Shown: positions 1 to 8,310, counted from the first letter of the stretch. The stretch is DNA of 64,000 bases from Nostoc linckia FACHB-104 (GCF_014696615.1 NZ_JACJQJ010000014.1:1-64000), one strand, 5' to 3'. The notes: generated by a model not told the origin, from the sequence alone. Numbers and translations: made by a program.

Positions 1-235
1 TGGGGGATTCTCCCCCAAACCCCCGATTGGGTGACGGTTGCGTCCCCCAAACCCCCTCCAAAATTATTGTTCTGTTTTTTTGTTGAGTAATACTAATTAA
101 AAAAAAGAATGCGACAGATTGTAGGGGCAAGGCACTGCCTTGCCCTCTAGAATATGATTAATGTGTGGCAAACATTATTTGATTTTGTATAACTAGTTTT
201 TTGGTTTTGTTATCAATATAATTTTCTTAACGAAC
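1..235. repeat. Composite dispersed repeat, copy 1 (left end cut by window, carries an insert)
   Basis: The sequence opens inside a repeat that recurs near 27.9 kb and 52.5 kb. Its core has a perfect hairpin (tgggggattctccccca) followed by C-rich tracts and ends in gttgagtaa. The second half of the repeat (ctagttttttggttttgt onward) resumes only at 193. About 100 bp (91-189 plus a duplicated taa) separates the two halves and is absent from the 52.5-kb copy. The insert holds a near-perfect palindrome at 125-145 (gggcaaggca / tgccttgccc). No ORF is visible here. Confidence 0.8.
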
Positions 236-253
236 TATATTTGCTGATAATGA

Positions 254-931
254 CTACTGCTCTGGATTTAACACAACAATGATTTGCGATATATGTATTC
301 CTAAAGGTTTCCAGTGAGGGTTGCTAGCAGAAAGAGTTTGATCGCCTAATACTGCTTGGTAATCGTTTGGGTACTTCTCGTAAGCATTAGAAGCAGCATC
401 TACGCGGAAGAAAATTTTGCCTTGATAGCGAGATAATCGGCTAGTCTCTAAGAAAATTGCACCGCCATAATCCCAACCTAACCCGGAGAGTTTGAAGTCG
501 CCTAGTTTTTTGCGTAACTCACTTAAAGGAGTACCAGTACTTAAGCCTTCAGGAGTTTTCCAAGCAGAACCAATATCGCGCACATCTAGAGGTTTTTTAC
601 GAGTATTATCACTCCAAACTACAAGAAATGAGCGCTCTTTACCGAGGTTTACTTGAGTAGCAGCAAAACTACCAATTCCTTCCGGGCCAGATATAGTTTT
701 ATCAATTAGACGTGATGCACCATACAATTTGACTAAATCTTGTTTGGTGGTGTTACGCGTTACAAAACCCACTCTTTCCCCAGGAATAATTAAATTGTCT
801 GCGGCTTTTTTGGCTTGAGCAACGGTAACTGACTGATGGCTTGTATGCGGTACGGCGAATACTGGGTTTAGTGAATAGCTGAGTATTAAAGCTAACGTAG
901 TTGTAGCGATACGTGTGATAGAGGATTTCAT
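254..931 (-). CDS. Secreted protein of unknown function (225 aa)
   Basis: I do not recognise the family. The N-terminus is a clear Sec-type signal peptide: a short basic start, a hydrophobic stretch at residues 8-22, and a probable cleavage after the VFA at about 25-27. The mature part is mixed alpha/beta in appearance, with no cysteines and no repeats. It contains motifs such as GWDYGG and a C-terminal hydrophobic strand (IIVVLNPEQ). It is monocistronic: the composite repeat lies downstream and a tandem heptamer spacer upstream. It is probably periplasmic or cell-surface. The gene call is solid because of the length and signal peptide; the function is open. Confidence 0.75.
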   Translation of the reverse strand: MKSSITRIATTTLALILSYSLNPVFAVPHTSHQSVTVAQAKKAADNLIIPGERVGFVTRNTTKQDLVKLYGASRLIDKTISGPEGIGSFAATQVNLGKERSFLVVWSDNTRKKPLDVRDIGSAWKTPEGLSTGTPLSELRKKLGDFKLSGLGWDYGGAIFLETSRLSRYQGKIFFRVDAASNAYEKYPNDYQAVLGDQTLSASNPHWKPLGIHISQIIVVLNPEQ

Positions 932-1070
932 AGATTCTACGCTGGAAGCTGAGAAATAAACAGACGCGATCGCTCGCGCCTGTGCTGAAGTTAGGAGTGT
1001 TCAATGAACATAGTTTCGCTTCATTGCTTTTATGTTCTACAAGTTCTCAGATATTAATTCCAGATTTTGG

Positions 1071-1098
1071 TGTTTGGTGTTTGGTGTTTGGTGTTTGG
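1071..1098. repeat. Short tandem heptamer repeat, four units of tgtttgg
   Basis: Four perfect 7-bp units sit between two minus-strand genes and are followed by the G/C-biased 'aatccccagtccccaat' type of tract. Heptameric short tandem repeats of this kind are typical of filamentous cyanobacterial spacers. Confidence 0.8.
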
Positions 1099-1141
1099 TA
1101 ATGGGTAATTGGTATTCTCCCCAATCCCCAGTCCCCAATCC

Positions 1142-3145
1142 CTAATCCCCACTCCCCATTACCCTAGTTGCATTAAAAATCGCCAGCAGTGCTACGCCGA
1201 CATCGGCGAAAACGGCTTCCCACATTGTTGCTATTCCAAAAATGCCTAAGCCAATAAATATGCTTTTGATTCCTAAGGCGAAAATGATATTTTGCCAGAC
1301 AATGCTGCGGGTTTTTCGGGAAATTTGGATGGCTTCGGCTACTTTTGCGGGACTATCCGTCATAATCACAATATCAGCAGTTTCTATGGCTGCATCTGAG
1401 CCTAAACCACCCATTGCAATACCAACATCAGCTCTTGCAATTACTGGCGCGTCATTGATTCCATCACCGATAAAGGCGACTTTATGATGCTTGGGGGTGG
1501 TGCTGAGTAACTTTTCAATGGCGCTGACTTTTTCTTCTGGTAATAACTCGGCTTCGTAGGAATCTATACCCAGTTGTTGAGCAATTTGGGAGGCGATCGC
1601 TTGATTATCTCCTGTCAACATCACGGTTTTGCGAACACCGATGCGTTTGAGCGCTTGAATAGCCTGTTTAGCGTCGGATTTCACCTCATCTGCGATCGTA
1701 ATATACCCTGCATATATATGATTGACTGCTAGATGAATGACTGTACCTTCTGTATTGCAAACATCATGAGCAATGTTCTCTCGATGTAATAGGCGATCGC
1801 TTCCTGCTATTACTAATTGATTCTCTACTGTGGCGCTAATTCCATAACCAGCGATTTCTTGATAATCTTGCACATCCGATGCATCGATTTTTCCCTGATA
1901 CGCCTCTCTAATCGATTGGGCGATGGGATGATTGGAGTGTGATTCTATTTTGGCAGCTAATTCTAGCAACTCTTGCTGATTTCTCCCGTTTTGGGGACTA
2001 ATGTTTACTACTTTAAATACTCCTTGAGTTAACGTCCCAGTTTTATCAAATACAACTGTATCTACTGTTGTCAAAGTATCTAAAAAAGTCGAGCCTTTCA
2101 CCAAAATTCCGCGTTTAGCAGCGCCACCTATCCCCCCGAAATAACCAAGGGGAATACTAATAACTAATCCACATGGGCAAGAAATTACTAATAATATTAA
2201 ACCGCGATAAATCCATTCTGAAGCTGTTGCGCCATTCAAAAATAAAGGTGGTAATAATGCCACTGCTAGAGAAGCCAAAACTACTACTGGGGTATAATAT
2301 CTCGCAAACTTAGTAATAAACTTCTCTGTTGCTGCTTTTTTGCTTCTGGCATTCTGCACCAAGTCTAAAATCTTAGCAATGGAAGACTCATCAAATAGCT
2401 TGGTAACTTTAACTGTGAGGACACCCATTTTATTGAGCATTCCTGCCAAAACTGTTTCACCAATCCTTACCGTTCGCGGTACAGATTCTCCAGTTAAGGC
2501 AGATGTATCAACCTGGGAACTACCATCGATAATCTCACCATCTAAGGGAATCTTTTCCCCTGGTTTGACTACAATAATTTCACCGATATTTACTGTCTCT
2601 GGCGATACTTTTTGGATTTCTCCATCTGTTTTTACATTGGCATAATCTGGACGGATTTCTAATAAAGCTTTAATGGAATTGCGGGAACGGTTAACGGCAA
2701 TATCTTGAAACAACTCACCAATTTTATAAAACAACATTACCCCTACAGCTTCGGGTAACTTATGAATGGCGATCGCTCCCAATGTCGCTACCGTCATCAA
2801 AAATGTTTCATCAAATACTCGTCCTCGGATTATATTCCTACCTGCAGTTTTTAAAACACTCCAGCCACTTAATAAATACGCAGGGATGAAAAGTAAATAT
2901 TCGCCTATAGAGTAGAATGTATTGTGTAATTGCTCTTCAAAAATTACACCAGGTACATACAAGCTCAAAATCAAAACTAACGGAAATATCTCATTTTTGA
3001 GATTAAATTCTGTACCATGCTCATGATTATGGTCATGGTTATGATTTTCATCATGTTGGTGAGTATGATTATGATGATGATTCTCATGAGCATCATGTCC
3101 ACAATTACAGCAATGGTCAGATTCTGAATGTATTTTCCGCTTCAT
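1142..3145 (-). CDS. Heavy-metal P1B-type ATPase with His-rich N-terminus (Zn/Cd/Pb efflux type)
   Basis: This is an ATP-driven exporter of soft divalent metals across the cytoplasmic membrane. The first ~45 residues hold a CCNCG motif and a dense His/Asp run (HNHTHQHDENHNHDHNHEHG) in place of the usual ferredoxin-like CxxC domain. The TGES actuator motif, the membrane metal site CPC (in SCPCGLVIS), the phosphorylation motif DKTGT, an HP motif in the nucleotide domain (SHSNHPIA) and the hinge GDGINDAP all follow in order. At 667 aa the length suits the Zn/Cd subgroup; the CPC argues against the cobalt SPC group. It stands alone on the minus strand. No ArsR/SmtB-type regulator gene is adjacent. 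Zn/Cd specificity is inferred from family rules and the His-rich tail. Confidence 0.93.
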   Translation of the reverse strand: MKRKIHSESDHCCNCGHDAHENHHHNHTHQHDENHNHDHNHEHGTEFNLKNEIFPLVLILSLYVPGVIFEEQLHNTFYSIGEYLLFIPAYLLSGWSVLKTAGRNIIRGRVFDETFLMTVATLGAIAIHKLPEAVGVMLFYKIGELFQDIAVNRSRNSIKALLEIRPDYANVKTDGEIQKVSPETVNIGEIIVVKPGEKIPLDGEIIDGSSQVDTSALTGESVPRTVRIGETVLAGMLNKMGVLTVKVTKLFDESSIAKILDLVQNARSKKAATEKFITKFARYYTPVVVLASLAVALLPPLFLNGATASEWIYRGLILLVISCPCGLVISIPLGYFGGIGGAAKRGILVKGSTFLDTLTTVDTVVFDKTGTLTQGVFKVVNISPQNGRNQQELLELAAKIESHSNHPIAQSIREAYQGKIDASDVQDYQEIAGYGISATVENQLVIAGSDRLLHRENIAHDVCNTEGTVIHLAVNHIYAGYITIADEVKSDAKQAIQALKRIGVRKTVMLTGDNQAIASQIAQQLGIDSYEAELLPEEKVSAIEKLLSTTPKHHKVAFIGDGINDAPVIARADVGIAMGGLGSDAAIETADIVIMTDSPAKVAEAIQISRKTRSIVWQNIIFALGIKSIFIGLGIFGIATMWEAVFADVGVALLAIFNATRVMGSGD

Positions 3146-3235
3146 TTTGCTGGCAATTAGTAATTTGTGAGATATATAAGCTATCGTTCAAATGTAATAA
3201 AAAAAATGAGTTTTTACAAGTTACTAATTTAAGAA

Positions 3236-3250
3236 TGAGAATCTATATCA
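3236..3250. promoter_or_regulatory. Zur/Fur-like 7-1-7 inverted repeat upstream of the P-type ATPase
   Basis: TGAGAATCTATATCA lies about 90 bp upstream of the ATPase start codon. It matches the cyanobacterial Zur-type pattern TGATAATnATTATCA at 11 of 14 specified positions. This is a pattern match by eye only. A Zur site in front of an exporter would be unexpected, so an ArsR/SmtB-type or Fur-type regulator is equally possible. Confidence 0.25.
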
Positions 3251-3381
3251 ATCTGTGTAGTAGTTGCAAAATTATTGATTAAGGTAGGGAATAAGAAAGC
3301 AGAAACTACAAATATACTTTGCTTTAACAAATTAAATATCAATTCTATAGAGAAATCGGATTTGATTTATGAAAAAATCTC

Positions 3382-3416
3382 AGCGTAACGCATCAGCGCT
3401 TGTAATGCGTTACGCT
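3382..3416. repeat. Palindromic intergenic repeat (GCGTAACGCA family)
   Basis: Perfect 12-bp arms (agcgtaacgcat / atgcgttacgct) flank an 11-bp loop. It belongs with similar elements at 7038-7111 and 26664-26690, all built on gcgttacg/cgtaacgc and followed by cctac. It could fold as a hairpin on either strand. Confidence 0.75.
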
Positions 3417-3556
3417 AACGCATCCTACATGAACTGTCAGTAGACCGAAAACTTCTGTGATCGCTAAAAAGGCACAAACATAGAGAAGTTTTGCTTCGAT
3501 TTGTACAGTAGACATAATGGAATAGATATTTCCCCAGAATTCCTAGAGGTGTCAGC

Positions 3557-4018
3557 ATGACTGTTATTACTTCTGATCGTCTCGTCATAGAGGAAAGCCC
3601 TTCTCACAGCGCGCACGAGCCAAATCGCACGCTCTGGATCAGCGAAGCAGGAGGGCTTACCCAGTTCGGTGCGTTCATCGAAGTCCTGCAACCAGGCTCT
3701 CGTTCATCGATCAAGCATTGGCATAGTGCTGAGGATGAAATGGTCTATGTCCTTGAAGGCGAGATCACGCTCATTGAAGGAGACACAAAGACTGTACTAC
3801 GTCCTGGTGACGCTGCAACTTTTCAAGCAGGAGTGTCGGTAGGTCACTTCCTTGAGAATTGTAGCGCCAAGGCAACGCGATGCCTAGTAGTCGGCACCCG
3901 AGCGGCAGTAGACACAATCACGTATCCTGACCTTGATCGGGTGTGTCACCGAGATCGCTCACTGCCAAACGACATCTGGACTAACAGTGCGGGAGAACCT
4001 GCTCCGAGTCCTTACTAG
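3557..4018 (+). CDS. Cupin-domain protein
   Basis: This is a single small beta-barrel cupin of 153 aa. Motif 1 is visible as HWHSAEDEMVYVLEGE (metal ligands His54, His56 and Glu61). Motif 2 is PGDAATFQAG...GHFLEN (His97). Such single-domain cupins are metal-binding oxygenases, isomerases or sensors; the substrate cannot be read from sequence. The start codon follows a weak AGAGGTG-type ribosome site. The coding sequence is visibly richer in G/C and in NNC/NNG codons than its neighbours, which hints at acquisition from another lineage. The adjacent genes, a metal ATPase and a His-rich membrane protein, do not settle the function. Confidence 0.85.
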   Translation: MTVITSDRLVIEESPSHSAHEPNRTLWISEAGGLTQFGAFIEVLQPGSRSSIKHWHSAEDEMVYVLEGEITLIEGDTKTVLRPGDAATFQAGVSVGHFLENCSAKATRCLVVGTRAAVDTITYPDLDRVCHRDRSLPNDIWTNSAGEPAPSPY

Positions 4019-4171
4019 CAATAATTGCAGGATGCTTTTTGTACACTTTTGTATAAAAATGCGGTTTGATAAAAAAATCCCTACAAGCTGAATTGTAGGG
4101 TAGGCAATACTGATAATGATGCTAGCAAGGACTTTAGCCCTTAATTTAAAGCTCTAATTTCTCAAGAAAAC

Positions 4172-5359
4172 TTAGGAAACAGATGTTAAGGAATTACCCC
4201 GTAGTCGTAATCCTACTAACAATCCCGCAATCACGAAAGCTGTCATATAGGCTAGACTAATGAACCGCACTGATAATGGTGGTGCAACTCCTTCCACGTC
4301 TATTTCTTTTTGCACTTTAAAAGGTGTAAATTGGCGGGATGCATTGGGTTTGGGTACAATTTCTACCTCTAATTTGTGAGGCGCGCCATCAAAAAATCCT
4401 TGTTCCCAAGCAAATTTTCCTGTGGTATCGGGAACAGCTTGGTAAGCAAAATTTACCCAACCATCTTCCAGCATGGTTGTTTTAATATTTAGGATTACGT
4501 CTTGAACAGGCTGATTGGTTTTTTCATCAATGACTTTTACCTGTAAAGCCGCAGGTTTTCCTACTGTGGCGCTAGTATCGCCTAATAATTGTGCCTGTAA
4601 ACCCTGTTGTCGAGCAATCCCAGAGCTATCAGTTTCAACTGCACTTTTTGATGCATGATGATCGTGATGATGAGTGTGTGTTGAACTCTCTGACTGGGCA
4701 ACTTCTGCACTAATGTTAACGAATAATAGAGCTGCGATCGCAACTACAATTGCGCCACTCAACAATAATCGCACACGCTCAGGGGCAATTTCGGTAGGTG
4801 CGACAGCTTGCGAACCGCCAATTATCCAACCGCCAGCTAACCCAACTATCAACAACACTACAGCCAGAATCGCAAAATTGCGGTATTTTACCCAATTCTC
4901 TTTTACTGGTAAAGTCAGAGTTTGTGCTATCGGGCTAAAGGCGTTAGCTACCACAGGGGTAACATTTACCTTAAATTGGTAATTTCCGCGAATTGGTAGT
5001 ATTTGTTGTAATTCCAACTGCCCTTGAGGAGCTATTGTTTCTATATCAAGCAGCTTGGTTCCCTCAACTATAGGGAAATCTGTTGTGAACCAAGGGTTAT
5101 GTGGTGGCGTAAAAATTTCCAGATGGAATTTAGCATTGTCTAAAGCTTTACCTTCAGAATCTACTGCTTGCAATGCTAATTTAACTGGGGATTGGGGTGT
5201 ACTGGCTTCCGCTTCAAAAGGTATAATTTGGCTTTCTGGCGCTGGGCTAATCAGTCTCACACTGGGTTGGGATGACTGCGAGAAGCCCACAAAACTATAA
5301 AAAACTACACTCATCATACAAATAATACTGATGAGTGTATAAAGCTTAAATTTTGACAT
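4172..5359 (-). CDS. His-rich membrane protein with Ig-like domains, downstream of cbtB
   Basis: I recognise no named family. The 395-aa protein starts with a membrane-anchor/signal segment (about 5-27) followed by an extracytoplasmic beta-rich domain (30-150). Membrane segments follow at about 159-182 and 197-215. Then comes a His cluster (HTHHHDHH, residues 228-235), a second beta-rich domain (about 255-345, resembling FixH/YtkA-like Ig folds) and a last membrane segment at 365-385. The His cluster suggests divalent-metal binding on the outer face. It lies 61 bp downstream of cbtB on the same strand, where a cbtA permease is normally found, so a role in cobalt/nickel/zinc handling is inferred. 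Confidence 0.8.
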   Translation of the reverse strand: MSKFKLYTLISIICMMSVVFYSFVGFSQSSQPSVRLISPAPESQIIPFEAEASTPQSPVKLALQAVDSEGKALDNAKFHLEIFTPPHNPWFTTDFPIVEGTKLLDIETIAPQGQLELQQILPIRGNYQFKVNVTPVVANAFSPIAQTLTLPVKENWVKYRNFAILAVVLLIVGLAGGWIIGGSQAVAPTEIAPERVRLLLSGAIVVAIAALLFVNISAEVAQSESSTHTHHHDHHASKSAVETDSSGIARQQGLQAQLLGDTSATVGKPAALQVKVIDEKTNQPVQDVILNIKTTMLEDGWVNFAYQAVPDTTGKFAWEQGFFDGAPHKLEVEIVPKPNASRQFTPFKVQKEIDVEGVAPPLSVRFISLAYMTAFVIAGLLVGLRLRGNSLTSVS

Positions 5360-5420
5360 TCTAAGTGCGAATAATCAATTATGAATTAACTTGAAGATTC
5401 CAAAACAGTTGCTAAGTGTT

Positions 5421-5615
5421 TTAGTGGCAAGGAACCAGCAAAGTATGGTGACGGGGATTGTGTACGCGATCATGAATTGCTGGGTAGGTTGTAAAATAAA
5501 CAGTCCACAGCGTCAACGCGCACAAGGAAACATAAAGTGTTGCTTGTACAGGCTTGGATAAAGTCAAGCTAGCAGTCTTTTGCAACACTGAAGAATGAGT
5601 CTGAGTTGTCATCAT
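5421..5615 (-). CDS. cbtB: CbtB-like small cobalt-transport subunit
   Basis: The 64-aa protein has one hydrophobic segment (about residues 22-45) and the conserved C-terminal signature of CbtB proteins, HDRVHNPRHHTLLVPCH. The terminal histidines and cysteine are proposed metal ligands. CbtB is known as the small partner of the predicted CbtA cobalt permease, often under a cobalamin riboswitch. Here no cbtA follows and no B12 box was found upstream. The gene has two possible ATG starts (MM); the first is used. It probably forms an operon with the His-rich protein downstream. Confidence 0.8.
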   Translation of the reverse strand: MMTTQTHSSVLQKTASLTLSKPVQATLYVSLCALTLWTVYFTTYPAIHDRVHNPRHHTLLVPCH

Positions 5616-5728
5616 ATACCTCGCATAAATCTAGAACAAATGCATCGGCCACTATTTTGGCTGGGGCTTGCTTTAGCAACTGCTTTGTTAGCGAACTTCA
5701 AAATTCATACCCAAGTTTTGCCATTACC

Positions 5729-5751
5729 TTTAGTGGTTCTTATCCACTAAA
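5729..5751. promoter_or_regulatory. Inverted repeat upstream of cbtB, possible operator
   Basis: Perfect 8-bp arms tttagtgg and ccactaaa are separated by 7 bp. The element lies about 115 bp upstream of the cbtB start, in the position of an operator or a leader hairpin. No known regulator consensus was matched. Confidence 0.3.
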
Positions 5752-6351
5752 ACCGATGATTGCGTAATTTACACAATATCTTAGTTTTTCCTTGCCTGTC
5801 ACTTTGTATATTTCTGTGAAAGCATCGAGTTGAAAAGCAAGAATGCTTATTTTTATTTATTGGCAATAGATTTCAGAACTAACGCCCTTATCATATTTTT
5901 TTCACGAAGTCATCAATTCCGAACAAACTCAGTGCTGAGAGTTGAGTGCTGTTAGTGGTAGCGGGGCGTTTAGCCCTTGCTGAATCAAAAATTATTTCAC
6001 AAATTACCCAATCCCTAAAAAATACGGGAATCTACGCATTGTATTTTTGCAATTTTTATAGTTATAAGTTTTATATGTCTTTTGATACAGTAAATCGATA
6101 GAATTATCGTATTTTATTTGCAGCCTAGAAGAGGAGAATCTAAATGAGACTCATATCCAAGTCGGGCAAATTTGGAGAAAGTAGAGATTTTTGACTATAA
6201 GTAGACACAATTAATGAATTGTATCTACCAAATATTTCGGATAGTTTCACATCTGCATAAGAACTACCTGTCAGGCTATAGTCATCTACTTGAACTCAGC
6301 TATCCTAGTCGGGGAGGATGTGAAGTAAGATAATTCCGAAAGCTGCTGAGT

Positions 6352-6439
6352 ATAGCAATCCTAAATGATTTGTGAAATATTGCATCAAGGTTTGTTGACA
6401 GTCAACTGTTAACAGCCACAACTGAAATAGGATTGCTAT
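6352..6439. repeat. MITE-like element with 12-bp terminal inverted repeats, copy 1
   Basis: The 88-bp element starts atagcaatccta and ends taggattgctat, perfect reverse complements. The interior contains aaatgatttgtgaaat and a second small palindrome (gttgacagtcaac). A second copy with degenerate left arm lies at 56176-56242. It carries no coding capacity and would need a transposase in trans. Confidence 0.7.
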
Positions 6440-6598
6440 CTATGTAGGTTCGCCTTAGCAGCTTTATGCAAATTATCTATATTGCAGGTAATAAGTTATA
6501 GTCAGCCGATGCGATCGCTAAAACTGTTTCCTGCGGGAGTAAAGAGGGAAGAGAAGAGAAAGAATAAATGCTGAGGTAGGATAGTGTTTCAGTAGAGA

Positions 6599-6826
6599 CT
6601 ATGAATTAGATGATTTATCCTGTTGCTTCACTTTCTTGATTATTTCCATGTAGACATTAATTTCACTCACTTCTACATCATGTTCAACTCTAGTTACTTT
6701 CCATTTCTCCTTTTTTAAGTAAACTTCCTCCCCAATACGAGGAACAAATGGGAGATCATAAAACTTTTTGAGAAAATCTTTTTGGTTTTCTTCCCATAAG
6801 ATGATTTTGGCTACTTCTTTCGGCAT
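6599..6826 (-). CDS. Small conserved-type hypothetical protein (75 aa)
   Basis: The protein is unrecognised. It is highly charged and Lys-rich, with a pattern of beta strands (RIGEEVYLKKEKWKVTRVEHDVEVSEINVYMEIIKKV) suggesting a small barrel or sheet domain. It has no signal peptide, membrane segment or cysteines. The start is supported by an AAAGGA ribosome site a few bases upstream. It is monocistronic between two long spacers. I am fairly sure it is a gene because of the RBS and the balanced residue composition; the function is unknown. Confidence 0.6.
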   Translation of the reverse strand: MPKEVAKIILWEENQKDFLKKFYDLPFVPRIGEEVYLKKEKWKVTRVEHDVEVSEINVYMEIIKKVKQQDKSSNS

Positions 6827-7260
6827 GGTTAATGTTTATCCTTTGTTGTTAGTAAACTCAATTTAAGAGTTTAATGACATCCACCTGGCAAGTTTATCTT
6901 ACTAATTCCCCGCCATAGCGTAGTTAAAACCACATTATTTACTAATATTCATTTACCTGGGTATAATTGGCTCTAAATCTAGAGTAAAGATACTCATTTT
7001 TTATATAAAACTGATAATTTAATTATGAAAATAGATGTAGGGTGCGTGAGCGATCGCGTAATGCATCATCCAAAATTTTCGGTGCATAAGCCATTGGCGT
7101 AACGCACTCTACTGGAATGTCACGACTAATTGTGTGCATGAGATTTATAGCATGAGATTTATAGTTAAAACGGCGCTAAAGCGCAACTACGAACATTTTT
7201 TAAAGCAACGTTTTAGCTGTGTAATCTACTACTGAATTTATTTACCTGAAAGAGGCTGTA
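6827..7260. other. Intergenic region with palindromic repeat
   Basis: AT-rich spacer between two minus-strand genes. It contains a member of the GCGTAACGCA palindrome family at 7038-7111 (listed separately) and a direct repeat of 'catgagatttatag' near 7137-7165. No gene was seen. Confidence 0.6.
7038..7111. repeat. Palindromic intergenic repeat (GCGTAACGCA family)
   Basis: Outer arms tagggtgcgt and acgcactcta pair at 9 of 10 positions around a longer interior that itself contains a HIP1 octamer. It is related to the elements at 3382 and 26664. Confidence 0.6.
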
Positions 7261-7758
7261 TTATTTTATGGCGGAAACTATAGTTTTACTCATTTTACTA
7301 ACTGGAACAATTATCCCTCTTCTTAAGTAATGAGGCGCTCTTTGGATAAATGTAAAACCTAACCTCGTATAAAATCCTTCAGCATAAAGACTAGCAGTTG
7401 TAATTACCTGATCTATACCTTGCTTACTTGCTTGCTCACAAAAATGAGTAACTAACGCTCTACCAACACCTTTTCCTTGATATTTAGGATGCACATATAA
7501 GGCTATAAGTTCATCAAAAATGTAACTAGTAAATCCGACAATTACATTTTTATGGACAGCAACCCAGCAATTTTCCACTTTCATACTTCTGAGAAGATTA
7601 GAACCATCAGGCTGGTCAAGGTAGTTTCGCCAAGCTAACAGTTCTTCTTCAGAATATAAAGTTGCTGGTAGCGCTTTGATAGCAGCAATATGAATTGCAC
7701 TCATACAGGACGCATCTGTTTTTACAGCAGGTCGAAGAAATATTTCTTTAGCGCTCAT
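7261..7758 (-). CDS. GNAT-family N-acetyltransferase
   Basis: This 165-aa protein has the GNAT fold core. Motif A is YVHPKYQGKGVGRALV, with the acetyl-CoA pyrophosphate loop Q94-G-K-G-V-G-R100. A preceding strand (CWVAVHKNVIVGFTSYI) and a C-terminal motif-B region (AEGFYTRLGF) are also present. It transfers an acetyl group from acetyl-CoA to an amine; the substrate is not deducible. The gene is single, with no obvious operon partner. Length and motif spacing are normal for the family. Confidence 0.9.
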   Translation of the reverse strand: MSAKEIFLRPAVKTDASCMSAIHIAAIKALPATLYSEEELLAWRNYLDQPDGSNLLRSMKVENCWVAVHKNVIVGFTSYIFDELIALYVHPKYQGKGVGRALVTHFCEQASKQGIDQVITTASLYAEGFYTRLGFTFIQRAPHYLRRGIIVPVSKMSKTIVSAIK

Positions 7759-7819
7759 AATTACTAATTTGTAATTCGTAATTCGTAATTAAGTCGGTCA
7801 AGCAGATACTAAATTAAAG

Positions 7820-8083
7820 ATGAGTGTGGTGCTTGTAAGGCCTCCTATCTCAAAACCAGTTAATTTGTACCTCATGCAATTAAAAAATGCTGTAAGTAGA
7901 TGCGGAATGCTTCGGGGAGCCGTTACGGTAAAACTACAGGGAAGCAAGCTATACGTATTTTCTCTAACAGGAGAAGTTGAGGGCTTGCAGCAGGTTATTA
8001 TCAATGCAGAATTACTTAGTTTAGATGGGAATAAAGATATAGGTTTGGTTATAAAGCATTTAAAGCGCGATCGCAATCTGTAA
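7820..8083 (+). CDS. Small hypothetical protein (87 aa)
   Basis: I do not recognise this protein. The plus-strand reading looks more protein-like than the overlapping antisense frame: it has alternating hydrophobic strands (AVTVKLQGSKLYVFSLTGEVEG) followed by an acidic/basic helix. It ends just after a HIP1 octamer. There is no signal peptide or cysteine cluster (one Cys). The ribosome site is weak (AAAG). It may be a small regulatory or structural protein, or a remnant. An antisense ORF of similar length at 7798-8076 was rejected on composition. Confidence 0.45.
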   Translation: MSVVLVRPPISKPVNLYLMQLKNAVSRCGMLRGAVTVKLQGSKLYVFSLTGEVEGLQQVIINAELLSLDGNKDIGLVIKHLKRDRNL

Positions 8084-8310
8084 AAAAGCTCACTTTTTAG
8101 ATAGATTTTGCATCTGGATTAGCTGGATGTCACTACAAAAGCAGCTTTTGGGTTTTATTACAAATATATAAGTACTGCTACGTAGAGTTGCAAAATTTAA
8201 ATATTTTACAGCAAAAATAGATGCATCTAGCAACTGAATATGTTTGCTTTTAGCTTAAGATTGCTATATCTACGTTGCTCAATCTCCCCCTTTTTTATCA
8301 GGCAATTCCC

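Larger units (their letters stand above)
3146..3556. other. Divergent intergenic region between P-type ATPase and cupin genes
   Basis: This 411-bp spacer holds a Zur/Fur-like inverted repeat close to the ATPase start and a perfect palindromic repeat in the middle (both listed separately). No credible gene was seen. Confidence 0.6.
5616..6598. other. 983-bp gene-poor region upstream of cbtB
   Basis: No convincing gene is present. It contains an inverted repeat at 5729-5751, a 16-codon ORF with a strong Shine-Dalgarno at 6144-6194, and a MITE-like palindrome at 6352-6439. The rest is AT-rich and holds HIP1 sites near its right end. No cobalamin riboswitch consensus (GCCAGG...CTGCC on the minus strand) was found. 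Confidence 0.6.

Noticed and set aside
753-1004. ORF of 83 codons on the minus strand overlapping the start of the secreted protein gene
   Set aside because: It lies in another frame across the signal-peptide gene and promoter area, has a low-quality residue composition and no ribosome site.
3464-3691. 75-codon antisense ORF over the cupin start
   Set aside because: Opposite strand to a clear cupin gene; an antisense shadow.
5616-6200. Cobalamin riboswitch expected upstream of cbtB
   Set aside because: No B12-box consensus was found on the minus strand by eye. A covariance-model search would be decisive.
7798-8076. 92-codon minus-strand ORF
   Set aside because: Overlaps the plus-strand 87-aa frame almost fully; its Ser/Thr/Leu-rich composition looks like an antisense reading.
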